Below, one piece after another: positions 7,933 through 16,095 of a DNA stretch of 64,000 bases. The notes under the pieces were generated by a model that searched no databases, had not been told where the DNA came from, and saw nothing but the letters and a program-made list of their open reading frames with translations. Made by a program: the position numbers and the translations under genes. The stretch comes from an uncultured Lachnospiraceae bacterium (lineage in GTDB: Bacteria > Bacillota > Clostridia > Lachnospirales > Lachnospiraceae), in assembly GCA_947178145.1 (NCBI GenBank), contig CAMWXE010000017.1, forward strand, positions 1 to 64,000, given 5' to 3'. Position 1 is the stretch's first letter; every line of letters starts with the position of its first letter.

Positions 7933-10257
7933 ATGAACTTACCAAATAGTTTTGTCAATGTTGTCCGTAAATATGGGATTGAGAAAAAAGAGATCCTGTT
8001 TGCAGCCACAGCGGATTTTGATGCGGATTACCGCTTTGCAGACTCTGTGGCGGCGCTGACCAGGGAAAAGCTGATTTTGGCAGCCTATCCCTGTGTGGAG
8101 AAGGCAGAATATAACTTTGGCGGTTATGGCGGTTGGCAGATGAATGATATGACCCTGGCCGAGGAGCCGGCGGTGCAGATTTTTGAATTGAAGAACATAG
8201 AACACATGGAGGTTATCCGTCAGGTGGCAACAGGTCTTTTGATGGCAAAGATTGACGGCGTGGAGCGGAATCTGTGCCATTTTTCCAACACAAAGATGGA
8301 ATCATTCACAAGACTCTGCCGTCTGAGAGAGAAGCTGGATAAGGGAGAAGAAATCAGGGCGGAGGATCTGGATGTTAAAAAGGGCAAGGAGTGCTGTCCA
8401 AAGTGTGGGATGATTTACCCGGACCAGGAGCGGAAAGTCTGCCCCAAGTGCATGGACAAAAAGTCCATTCTCTTCAGGGTGATGTCCTACTTTAAACCAT
8501 ACAAAAAATATCTTGCCGTGATGGTACTGTGCTATCTGGGGACAGCCGTGCTGAATCTGGTCTGGCCATATCTCAGCGGAACGATTCTCTATGACAAGGT
8601 GCTGGCCAAAAATGAGGCGTTTCTTGCCGTGCTGCACCTGCCGGCGGGGCACTTTCTGACTGCTCTGACAGGACTGGTCATTGCCATGATTGTGACAAAA
8701 GTGTCCATCCAGGCATTGGGTATCCTGCAGGGTGTGCTGACTGCTAGGATCGCGCCGGAGGTGGTGGCGAAGCTGAAAAGCCAGGTGTTTACTTCCATGG
8801 GAAGGCTGTCCATCAGCTTTTATTCCAGACGACAGACCGGCGGCCTGATGACCCGTGTCTCTGACGACGCGGATGAGATTTCCAGTTTTTTCATTGACGG
8901 GATTCCCTATTTCTTTATCAATGTGGGAACGATTGTGGCCACATGCATCATTATGCTGATGCTCAATCCGCTGCTGGCACTGGTGTCTATCGCGCTGATG
9001 CCTGTGCTGGTAGTGATCAGCTATCGCATGATGCCTCATTTGTGGCACTATTATGGTAAGAGGCACCGTGCCAACCGCCGTCTGAAAGGGCAGATGAATG
9101 AAAATTTTACCGGCGCGCGCGTGGTAAAGGCTTTTGGGCAGCAGGAGCAGGAGATAACGCGTTTTGCTAAGAATAACGGGAAAGTAAAAACAGCCGAAAT
9201 GGATGTGGCGCGTTATGACAACAAATTTTTTGCGCTGTACTGTACTGTGGAGGATGCCATCAGCTTTCTTGTATGGGCTGTGGGCGGTGCTATGCTGATC
9301 GGAGGCTTCCATATGGAGCTGGGATTATTACTGACCTTTTCCGGTTATGTGGGACAGCTGAAAGGACCGCTGGAATTTATGTCGAGAATTATCCGCTGGT
9401 ATACCAACTGTATGAACTCCGCACAGCGCATCTTTGAAATCATTGACGCAGTGCCAGAAGTAAAGGAAGTTCCCGAACCGGTCAGACCAGGGACTTTGCG
9501 TGGGGAAATTGAGCTGAGAAACGTGACGTTTGGCTATGAGGCGAACAAGCCAATCCTAAAAAACATCAGTTTTCATGTGGAGGCCGGGGAAGTATTTGGC
9601 ATTGTGGGGCGTTCCGGCGCAGGGAAGTCCACGCTGGTAAACCTGATTTCCCGCCTGTATGATACCCAGGAGGGAGAAGTGCTGGTAGATGGCATTAATG
9701 TAAAGCAGTACGGATTCCGCGAGCTGCGCAGGAACGTGGCGATGGTTTCCCAGGAAACCTATATCTTTATGGGAACAGTGGCAGAAAATATTGCCTATGC
9801 GAGACCGGATGCCACCAGAGAGGAAATTATCCGGGCGGCAATCCAGGCAAATGCGCACGATTTTATCTGCAAGATGCCGGAGGGCTATGACACGATTCTT
9901 GGCTCTTCAAGCCGTGCGCTGTCCGGCGGGGAAAAACAGCGGATTTCCATAGCGCGCGCCATTCTGGCAGACCCGAAAATCCTGATTTTGGATGAAGCCA
10001 CTTCCGCGGTGGACACAGAGACAGAGCTGGCAATTCAGAAATCTCTGGAACGGCTGGAGAAAGGCAGGACGGTGCTGTCTATTGCCCACCGCCTTTCCAC
10101 GCTGCGCAACGCCACACACCTCATCGTGTTAGACGATGGGCGTCTCACGGAATCAGGAACCCATGAGGAGCTGATGGCCAGGAAAGGAACCTTCTATAAG
10201 CTGAGTGAGTTGCAGACGAAGGCGCTTGCCATGCGTGGAATTGAATCGTTGTCATGA
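7933..10257 (+). CDS. ABC exporter with PH-like and zinc-ribbon N-terminus
   Basis: A 774-residue half-transporter. Residues 1-140 form a PH-like domain, followed by a zinc ribbon (C155-C158 and C170-C173 in CCPKCGMIYPDQERKVCPKC). A six-helix membrane domain spans roughly 180-470 and the ATPase domain about 510-745. All ATPase motifs are intact: Walker A GRSGAGKST near 559, signature LSGGEKQR, Walker B ILILDEATSA and switch SIAHRLST. GGAGG precedes the ATG at 7933. It is the first gene of a set with a DUF1854 protein and a second exporter of the same odd architecture, so a heterodimer is likely. In proteobacteria DUF1854 genes are annotated with cyanophycin-associated ABC transporters; no cyanophycin enzymes are present here. 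The substrate is unknown. Confidence 0.88.
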   Translation: MNLPNSFVNVVRKYGIEKKEILFAATADFDADYRFADSVAALTREKLILAAYPCVEKAEYNFGGYGGWQMNDMTLAEEPAVQIFELKNIEHMEVIRQVATGLLMAKIDGVERNLCHFSNTKMESFTRLCRLREKLDKGEEIRAEDLDVKKGKECCPKCGMIYPDQERKVCPKCMDKKSILFRVMSYFKPYKKYLAVMVLCYLGTAVLNLVWPYLSGTILYDKVLAKNEAFLAVLHLPAGHFLTALTGLVIAMIVTKVSIQALGILQGVLTARIAPEVVAKLKSQVFTSMGRLSISFYSRRQTGGLMTRVSDDADEISSFFIDGIPYFFINVGTIVATCIIMLMLNPLLALVSIALMPVLVVISYRMMPHLWHYYGKRHRANRRLKGQMNENFTGARVVKAFGQQEQEITRFAKNNGKVKTAEMDVARYDNKFFALYCTVEDAISFLVWAVGGAMLIGGFHMELGLLLTFSGYVGQLKGPLEFMSRIIRWYTNCMNSAQRIFEIIDAVPEVKEVPEPVRPGTLRGEIELRNVTFGYEANKPILKNISFHVEAGEVFGIVGRSGAGKSTLVNLISRLYDTQEGEVLVDGINVKQYGFRELRRNVAMVSQETYIFMGTVAENIAYARPDATREEIIRAAIQANAHDFICKMPEGYDTILGSSSRALSGGEKQRISIARAILADPKILILDEATSAVDTETELAIQKSLERLEKGRTVLSIAHRLSTLRNATHLIVLDDGRLTESGTHEELMARKGTFYKLSELQTKALAMRGIESLS

Positions 10258-10316
10258 CAAGATTGTTATGACGAGAAAGAAATGACAAGATTGTCATGAC
10301 AAGATTGTCATGACAA
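10249..10316. repeat. Array of 12-base palindromes TTGTCATGACAA
   Basis: Perfect palindromes TTGTCATGACAA occur at 10249-10260, 10291-10302 and 10305-10316, with a degenerate copy (TTGTTATGACGA) at 10263-10274. The array covers the stop codon of the first exporter and the whole gap to the DUF1854 start. It could be a protein-binding array, a cluster of small RNA hairpins affecting downstream translation, or a slippage expansion. Confidence 0.8.
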
Positions 10317-10323
10317 GAAAGGT

Positions 10324-10914
10324 ATGGTTATAGATATGATGGAAAATGAAAACAGTATGCCAGATTTGCTGGATTTGAAAGAGTTTGACGAGGAGGCTCT
10401 GAAGGCGGAGTCAGCGGAGCTCCTTGAGATGCGGTTGCTAAACGGAGAAAATGCCCGGTTCAGCAGAACAGAGGGCGGATTTGTCGCACTGAAAACGGGT
10501 GACCGGGAGTATTCCCGGGTCGGTGTGTACCTGACTTTTCCGCTGACAAATCCGGAAGAATATATCTCTATCCGCGAGGCGGACGAAAAGGCCAAAGAAA
10601 TCGGCTTAATTGAAAAGCTGAGCCAGCTTCCCAAAGAACAGCAGGAAATGCTGCGGGAACAAATTAAACTGCGCTATTTTATGCCTGTGATTACCAAAGT
10701 GCTGGACGTAAAGGATGAGTATGGTTATGCTTATTGGAATGTGACGACTACCTTTGGCGCGTGTCGTTTTACGACCCAGATGAGCGGTGACGCAGTGATT
10801 GCGCTAAGTGACTCCAGGCTGTTGGTGACGGACATTGATGGAAACCGCTATGAGATTCCAGACTTTTACCAGCTTAGTGTCATGGAGCGCAAGAAACTGG
10901 ATTTGTTTATTTAA
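10324..10914 (+). CDS. DUF1854 domain protein
   Basis: A 196-residue soluble protein matching DUF1854. It has an N-terminal beta-rich part (LLNGENARFSRTEGGFVALK, then RVGVYLTFPLTNPEEYISIR) and a C-terminal part with RYFMPVITKVLDVKDEYGY and WNVTTTFGACRFTT. The family has no enzymatic role known to me; it co-occurs with ABC exporters like those on either side and may bind the transported peptide or the PH-like domains. AAAGG is very close to the ATG at 10324; the ATG at 10336 is an alternative. The short gap upstream is filled by a palindrome array. Confidence 0.8.
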   Translation: MVIDMMENENSMPDLLDLKEFDEEALKAESAELLEMRLLNGENARFSRTEGGFVALKTGDREYSRVGVYLTFPLTNPEEYISIREADEKAKEIGLIEKLSQLPKEQQEMLREQIKLRYFMPVITKVLDVKDEYGYAYWNVTTTFGACRFTTQMSGDAVIALSDSRLLVTDIDGNRYEIPDFYQLSVMERKKLDLFI

Positions 10915-10956
10915 CGTCTCGAAAGAACGGTTTTGAAATAAAAATGAGGGATTGAT

Positions 10957-13194
10957 ATGAAACTATTGTATACTTTGAGTGAACCACAGAAAAAGGCACT
11001 TTCCCTTGACGGCGGGGAGGAGATTTACTACTGTGTCCCTGTGGATTTGCAGTATGACAACCGCGCAAAGATGGCGAAAGAAGCTTATGCGGAAATGGTC
11101 TGGCTGGTAGTGACCACTGCGCGTTTTCTGGTGCTGGAACAGGAAAAGGTGACTGCCTCCTTTCCGCTGGCAGACTGCGAAAAAATTAAGTGTGAACATC
11201 AGGTCAACAGCGGTATTGTCACTGTGTTCATGAAGGAAAAGGATCGTCTGCCAATCTGCGCCGCGCGTTTTTCCATGAGGCATATCATCAGGGTATCCTA
11301 TGTGGTCCGGGGGGCGCAGGCGATTGTCACCAGCCTGCAGAAAGGCCATACGGCCAGGCAGGCTGAGAAGGTTGTCAGTCATGAATATGAAAAATATTGT
11401 GAAAAGTGTGGCCGGACGCTTCCCGGAACCAGCAAATGTCCCTACTGCGAGGGAAAAGCGGATTTGCTCAAAAAGTTTATGGCACTGTGTGGGGAATACG
11501 TCGGAAAGCTTCTGCTGATTTCCCTGCTTATGACATTGGGGGCAGTTGTCAATCTGGTGTCACCTATGGTGCAAAAACAATTTATTGACGGAGCATTGGC
11601 TTCCGGCAGCGGCAGCTGGGGAGATCTGTGGCTGTTTGTGGGAATTACCTTTTTCCTGCTGGCTGCCCGCATCCTGTTGGAGGTTTACCGCTATTGGCAG
11701 TGTGTGTCTCTGGGCGCTTCCTTAAGTATGGGGCTTCGAAGTAAGCTGTATTATAAAATACAGGCGCTTTCGCTCTCCTTTATCAACAACCGGAAACCTG
11801 GTGAGCTGATGAACCGGGTTTCCGGCGACACAAAACAGATCCGCAGCTTCATGGAAGAGGTGTTTGGAGATATGTTTTCCACGCTGCTGACCATGATTGT
11901 CTCATTGGTGATGATGTTTACCATAAGCTGGAAGATGACACTGCTGTCCATGGTTTTTATTGTGAGTGTCTTTGTGATTACCCGGGCATTCTGGCATCAT
12001 ATCCACGCTATTTTCCACAAGCAATGGCTGAAAATGGACGATCTTTCCAGCAGTCTGCAGGATATTATTTCCGGTATGAGGATTGTGAAATCTTTTGGAC
12101 AGGAAGAGAGGGAGTCAGTGCGGTTTCAGACAAAAGCGGAGGAATTTGCTGCCATCAGCAGAAAAAATGAAACCTTCTGGGCTATTTTCTTTCCAATCCT
12201 GACGTTTCTGTTAGGAGCGGGAACGTATATCGCAGTTTATTTCGGCGGCATCGACGTACTAAGTGGGAAGATGACAGTCGGCCAGCTGGTTCAGTTTATC
12301 ACTTACTGCGGTTACCTGTTTGGGCCATTGAGCTGGATGACTCATCTGCCGAGGGCGGTGATGCAGATGATTACCAGTCTGAACCGGATTTATGACGTTC
12401 TGGATGAAGAGCCTGTCATCACGGACACTGAGGAAAGCAGGGAATTTCCGATTCAGGGCGCTTTTTCCTTTGAAGATGTTTCTTTCGGCTATCACACATA
12501 TGAGCCTGTACTGGAGCATGTCAGTTTTACGGTGGAGCCGGGAGAGATGATTGGTCTGGTGGGTGCTTCTGGCACTGGAAAATCTACATTGATCAATCTG
12601 ATTATGCGTCTGTATGACGTGGATCAGGGCAGGATTACACTGGACGGCACAGATATCCGCAATATCAAGGCTGACAGCCTCCACTCCCAGATTGGCGTGG
12701 TGCTTCAGGAGACATTTCTGTTTTCAGGCAGCATTCTTGCCAATATCCGTTTTGCAAGGCAGGATGCGTCCCTTGCAGAGGTCATTCAGGCGGCAAAAGC
12801 GGCAAATGCCCATGACTTTATCTGCAAGACTCCTGACGGATATAACACCTATGTAGGGGAGCATGGCTACAATCTGTCCGGCGGCGAGCGACAGAGGATT
12901 GCCATCGCCAGGGCCATTCTGAACAATCCGAGACTGCTGATTCTGGACGAGGCGACCTCCGCATTGGACACGGAGAGTGAATTTCTGATTCAGCAGGCGC
13001 TTGACCGTCTGGTGAAAGGCAGGACTACTTTTGCCATTGCCCATCGTCTTTCGACCCTGCGCAATGCGAGCCGTCTGGTTGTGATTGACAAACACGGGAT
13101 TGCGGAGATTGGGACGCACAATGAACTGCTGGAAAAGAAAGGAATCTACTATGGGCTGGTGACAGCGCAGCTGAAGATGGCCGAAGGCGGTTAA
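10957..13194 (+). CDS. ABC exporter with PH-like and zinc-ribbon N-terminus
   Basis: A 745-residue half-transporter that parallels the one at 7933. It has a PH-like domain (about 1-135), a zinc ribbon with C148, C151, C161 and C164 (YCEKCGRTLPGTSKCPYC), six membrane helices and an ATPase domain with VGASGTGKST, LSGGERQR, LLILDEATSALD and AIAHRLST. Both partners therefore look catalytically complete, unlike the asymmetric pair at 22658-26195. It follows the DUF1854 gene by 42 bases and is followed by a terminator, closing the operon. The cargo is not evident from sequence. Confidence 0.88.
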   Translation: MKLLYTLSEPQKKALSLDGGEEIYYCVPVDLQYDNRAKMAKEAYAEMVWLVVTTARFLVLEQEKVTASFPLADCEKIKCEHQVNSGIVTVFMKEKDRLPICAARFSMRHIIRVSYVVRGAQAIVTSLQKGHTARQAEKVVSHEYEKYCEKCGRTLPGTSKCPYCEGKADLLKKFMALCGEYVGKLLLISLLMTLGAVVNLVSPMVQKQFIDGALASGSGSWGDLWLFVGITFFLLAARILLEVYRYWQCVSLGASLSMGLRSKLYYKIQALSLSFINNRKPGELMNRVSGDTKQIRSFMEEVFGDMFSTLLTMIVSLVMMFTISWKMTLLSMVFIVSVFVITRAFWHHIHAIFHKQWLKMDDLSSSLQDIISGMRIVKSFGQEERESVRFQTKAEEFAAISRKNETFWAIFFPILTFLLGAGTYIAVYFGGIDVLSGKMTVGQLVQFITYCGYLFGPLSWMTHLPRAVMQMITSLNRIYDVLDEEPVITDTEESREFPIQGAFSFEDVSFGYHTYEPVLEHVSFTVEPGEMIGLVGASGTGKSTLINLIMRLYDVDQGRITLDGTDIRNIKADSLHSQIGVVLQETFLFSGSILANIRFARQDASLAEVIQAAKAANAHDFICKTPDGYNTYVGEHGYNLSGGERQRIAIARAILNNPRLLILDEATSALDTESEFLIQQALDRLVKGRTTFAIAHRLSTLRNASRLVVIDKHGIAEIGTHNELLEKKGIYYGLVTAQLKMAEGG

Positions 13195-13230
13195 TGCCAT
13201 CTGTGACAAGTGCAGGATTCCACAAAATTT

Positions 13231-13263
13231 CGCTCATCGGTCATTGATCGGGAGCGTTTTTTT
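13231..13263 (+). terminator. Terminator of the ABC/DUF1854 operon
   Basis: CGCTC (13231-13235) and GAGCG (13252-13256) form the stem base, with ATC/GAT pairing inside, followed by seven T. It lies 36 bases after the exporter stop. Confidence 0.75.
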
Positions 13264-13333
13264 GATACAAAATGAGAGTTTTATGTCACACAAGCAGGGG
13301 AACGCTGTCTAATAGAGTAGGAGGTAAAAAGCT

Positions 13334-14191
13334 ATGAATGTAAAAACGAAGGAAGAATTACAAAATTTGGTGGAGAAGGCCACTTCCGGAGACAAAAGTT
13401 CTCTGGAAACAATCGTCTTAAGCGTGCAGGATCTGGTGTTCAACCTTTCCCTGCGAATGCTTGGCACGTTTGCAGATGCAGAGGATGCAACGCAGGATAT
13501 TCTGCTGAAAATGATTACCCATCTATCATCTTTCAGAGGTGATAGTTCTTTTACGACATGGGTATTCAGCATTGCGGTCAATCATCTGAGGGACTACAAA
13601 AAGCATATGTTTGCGAAGATGCCCCTTAACTTTGAATTTTATGGAGATGATATCAAAAACGGGAAGATTGATGATGTGCCGGATCTGACGCAGAACGTGG
13701 AAAAGTCTATTTTGGCGGAGGAACTCAAAATGTCCTGCACGAATGTCATGCTGCAATGCCTGGATACAGAGAGCCGGTGTATCTTTATCCTGGGTACGAT
13801 GTTCAAGGTTGACAGCCGGATTGCCGGAGAAATTATGGGGCTCTCCCCCGAAGCTTACCGTCAGCGGCTGTCGAGAATCCGGGGTAAGATGGCAGATTTC
13901 CTGAAGGAGTATTGCGGCGAGTACGGAAATGGGACATGCCGCTGTACAGACAGGGTAAACTATGCGATTCAGAATCACCGAATCAGCCCGGCACGGTTGG
14001 AGTTTACGGCTGCCATCCCTTCTGCGATACCCATGGAGACAATGGTGGAAGTGAAGGAAGCGATGGAGGAAATTGACGATCTTTCGCAGGAGTTTTCTTT
14101 TTGCAAAGCGTATCAGTCTCCGGCAGGCCTGAAAGCGTTCCTTCAGAATTTTTTGGACGGAACGTCCTTTTCGGTTGTCCGAAATGCGTAG
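13334..14191 (+). CDS. Sigma-70 family RNA polymerase sigma factor (ECF-like)
   Basis: A 285-residue sigma factor. Region 2 is clear (LVFNLSLRMLGTFADAEDATQDILLKM, then FRGDSSFTTWVFSIAVNHLRDYKK) and region 4 has a helix-turn-helix (ESRCIFILGTMFKVDSRIAGEIMGLSPEAYRQRLSRIRGKM). After it comes an unusual 100-residue tail with a Cys cluster (CGEYGNGTCRCTDRVNYAI) that may bind metal or act as a built-in regulator. TAGGAGGT precedes the ATG. There is no anti-sigma gene beside it. Sigma factors of this long form are annotated in Clostridia, but their targets are unknown to me. Confidence 0.85.
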   Translation: MNVKTKEELQNLVEKATSGDKSSLETIVLSVQDLVFNLSLRMLGTFADAEDATQDILLKMITHLSSFRGDSSFTTWVFSIAVNHLRDYKKHMFAKMPLNFEFYGDDIKNGKIDDVPDLTQNVEKSILAEELKMSCTNVMLQCLDTESRCIFILGTMFKVDSRIAGEIMGLSPEAYRQRLSRIRGKMADFLKEYCGEYGNGTCRCTDRVNYAIQNHRISPARLEFTAAIPSAIPMETMVEVKEAMEEIDDLSQEFSFCKAYQSPAGLKAFLQNFLDGTSFSVVRNA

Positions 14192-14238
14192 AAAATGCAA
14201 ATCGGGAGATCGCTAAAAGCAGGAAGTGGTGGGAAAAT

Positions 14239-14922
14239 ATGAATACGCAATTGATATTAAAATATTTGAATGATTTGAGTGAGAATAATAACCGTGAATG
14301 GTATCATGCACACAAAGCGGAATATAAAGAGGCGAATGAGGAATTTGAGGCGCTGATTCAAGACCTGATTCTCCGTATTGGGGAATTTGACAGCAGTGTG
14401 ATCCATAATGAGCCCGGACAACTCACATTCAAGCTGGTGAGAGATACTCGGTTTAGTCATGACAAATCGCCCTATAATCCAACGTTCAGGGCGCACATTT
14501 CCCAGATGGGAAAGCTGCCGGTTCCTGTGGGTTATTACATAATGATCAAGCCGGGAAACCAGTCTTTTCTCGGAGGCGGGCTTTTTGCGGATATGTTCAA
14601 GGACGCAACGGCAATGATACGGGATTATATTGCAGCGAACGGGTCGGAATGGGAAGAGATGATCCATGAACCGGCGTTTGAGCAATATTTTACTGTACAG
14701 GGAACCGCGTTAAAAAATGTTCCGGCAGGGTATGACAAGGAGCACCCGCAGGCAGAATACTTAAAGTTTAAGAGTTGGTATCTGGAATATACAATAAAGG
14801 ATGTGGAGTTGGGCAATGCGGAAGCATTTCTTGCAAAGGCAACAGAGATTTTCCATATCATGAGGCCCTTCAACGACTATTTGAACAGAGCGCTTGCTGG
14901 TTTTCAGATGCCTGCAAGGTAA
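14239..14922 (+). CDS. DUF2461 (TIGR02453) family protein
   Basis: A 227-residue soluble protein with the DUF2461 pattern: LKYLNDLSENNNREWYHAHK at the start, FKLVRDTRFSHDKSPYNPTFRAHIS in the middle and GGGLFADMFKDATAMIRDYI later. The function of the family is unknown. The ATG at 14239 is preceded by AGGAAGTGG; upstream sequence overlaps the sigma-factor gene in another frame and is not expected to be coding here. It starts 47 bases after the sigma factor stop and may be co-transcribed. Confidence 0.85.
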   Translation: MNTQLILKYLNDLSENNNREWYHAHKAEYKEANEEFEALIQDLILRIGEFDSSVIHNEPGQLTFKLVRDTRFSHDKSPYNPTFRAHISQMGKLPVPVGYYIMIKPGNQSFLGGGLFADMFKDATAMIRDYIAANGSEWEEMIHEPAFEQYFTVQGTALKNVPAGYDKEHPQAEYLKFKSWYLEYTIKDVELGNAEAFLAKATEIFHIMRPFNDYLNRALAGFQMPAR

Positions 14923-14943
14923 GAAACTTCCTAAGAAAATTTA

Positions 14944-14971
14944 TTGCAAAATATTGCGGGGATATTATAAT
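14944..14971 (+). promoter_or_regulatory. Promoter of the lacI gene at 15008
   Basis: TTGCAA (14944-14949), a 16-base spacer and TATAAT (14966-14971). The start would fall about 30 bases before the GTG start codon at 15008. Confidence 0.65.
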
Positions 14972-15007
14972 AAGAGTATGACTGCTGATCGTGTGAGAGG
15001 GTTTAAC

Positions 15008-16006
15008 GTGAAAACACAAAAAATAACAATCAAAGACGTTGCGAGGGAGGCAGGCGTATCGATATCGACCGTGTCCAATGCACTGAACGGTGTGGATGTG
15101 CTCCGCCCTGAGACAAAACAGCATATTCTGAGAGTGGCAGAGCGGTTGAACTACGTGCCGAACCTGAACGGCAGAAACTTAAAAACCCAGTATACCAATG
15201 TGATCGGGCTTTTTGTCACCTCAGTGAGAGGGGAATATTATAATATCCTTGCCGACGCCATATACCAGAGATGTAAAAAGTACGGCTATGAGCTGAATAT
15301 ATTTGTCAGTGAAAAGGCTGAGACCATGATGGCCAATATCCTTGGCAGGCGAATTGATGGAGCCATCATATCAAATAAGTTTATAGAGGAGCGGGAGACA
15401 GCACTTCTTTTCGAGACACAGACACCTGTTATTTTTATGGACAGGGAGCTTGAGGGAGAGAAGATTGCCAGTGTTGTATTTGACTCGTACCATGAGGGAG
15501 AAATGGTAGCAGAATACCTTGTCGGATTGGGACACCGCACATTTGCCTATATGGATGGACCAGATGACAATTATGACAACATACACCGGTTAAAGGGCTT
15601 TCGGGAAGGGCTTGGAAGCAGGGGTATTATTTTGCATGAGGACTACATTATAAGAGGAAGATTTGAAAAAGAAACGGCGTATCAATCTATGAAGCAGTTT
15701 GTGGATAGCGGCAGACCTTTGCCGGAGGCTGTGTTTGCCGCCAACGATGTGAGCGCCATCGGTACAATCGAGGCGCTGCAAAATGCAGGAATTCGGGTAC
15801 CAGAACAGGTAAGTGTGGTCGGCTGTGACGATATTGAGATTGCGCATCTGGTGAAACCATCCGTCACAACCGTCAGGACTTCCTTCGAGAGACAGGGGAT
15901 GCTGGCAGCCGATCACCTGATTGCGCTTATCAGGGGAGAAGAAAAAGGCAGGATCGATGTCCTGCAGGGCAGAATTATCCCCAGGGAGTCCACATGTGAG
16001 AAATAG
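15008..16006 (+). CDS. LacI family transcriptional regulator
   Basis: A 332-residue LacI/GalR regulator. The helix-turn-helix ITIKDVAREAGVSISTVSNALNG is canonical, and the ligand domain runs from NVIGLFVTSVRGEYYNILADAIY to VTTVRTSFERQGMLAADHLIALI. The GTG at 15008 is preferred because GAGAGG lies 7 bases upstream and the promoter's expected start falls after the longer alternative starts. No sugar operon is adjacent, so its regulon is probably elsewhere. A perfect hairpin repeat follows the stop codon. Confidence 0.9.
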   Translation: MKTQKITIKDVAREAGVSISTVSNALNGVDVLRPETKQHILRVAERLNYVPNLNGRNLKTQYTNVIGLFVTSVRGEYYNILADAIYQRCKKYGYELNIFVSEKAETMMANILGRRIDGAIISNKFIEERETALLFETQTPVIFMDRELEGEKIASVVFDSYHEGEMVAEYLVGLGHRTFAYMDGPDDNYDNIHRLKGFREGLGSRGIILHEDYIIRGRFEKETAYQSMKQFVDSGRPLPEAVFAANDVSAIGTIEALQNAGIRVPEQVSVVGCDDIEIAHLVKPSVTTVRTSFERQGMLAADHLIALIRGEEKGRIDVLQGRIIPRESTCEK

Positions 16007-16020
16007 GATACCGAACTTTC

Positions 16021-16053
16021 AGGAACTGCACAGAAATAATCTGTGCAGTTCCT
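16021..16053. repeat. GGAACTG-type hairpin, 14-bp perfect stem
   Basis: AGGAACTGCACAGA (16021-16034) pairs perfectly with TCTGTGCAGTTCCT (16040-16053) around AATAA. The ends match the GGAACTG family but the inside differs. No T-run follows, so it is not a classical terminator although it could stop or protect the lacI transcript. It precedes the AAA-ATPase gene, and a related hairpin follows that gene. Confidence 0.7.
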
Positions 16054-16095
16054 TAGATGTGAAAAAGAATGGTATTGACGGAAAGGGGACACTAC

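Noticed and set aside
8302-9312. Long open frame on the minus strand
   Set aside because: It lies fully inside the first ABC exporter gene, is His- and Gln-rich as expected for an antisense shadow, and has no ribosome site.
10249-10316. Could the repeated 12-mers be a small CRISPR array?
   Set aside because: The units are palindromic, 12 bases long and separated by only 2-18 bases without unique spacers of CRISPR length; no cas genes are in the window.
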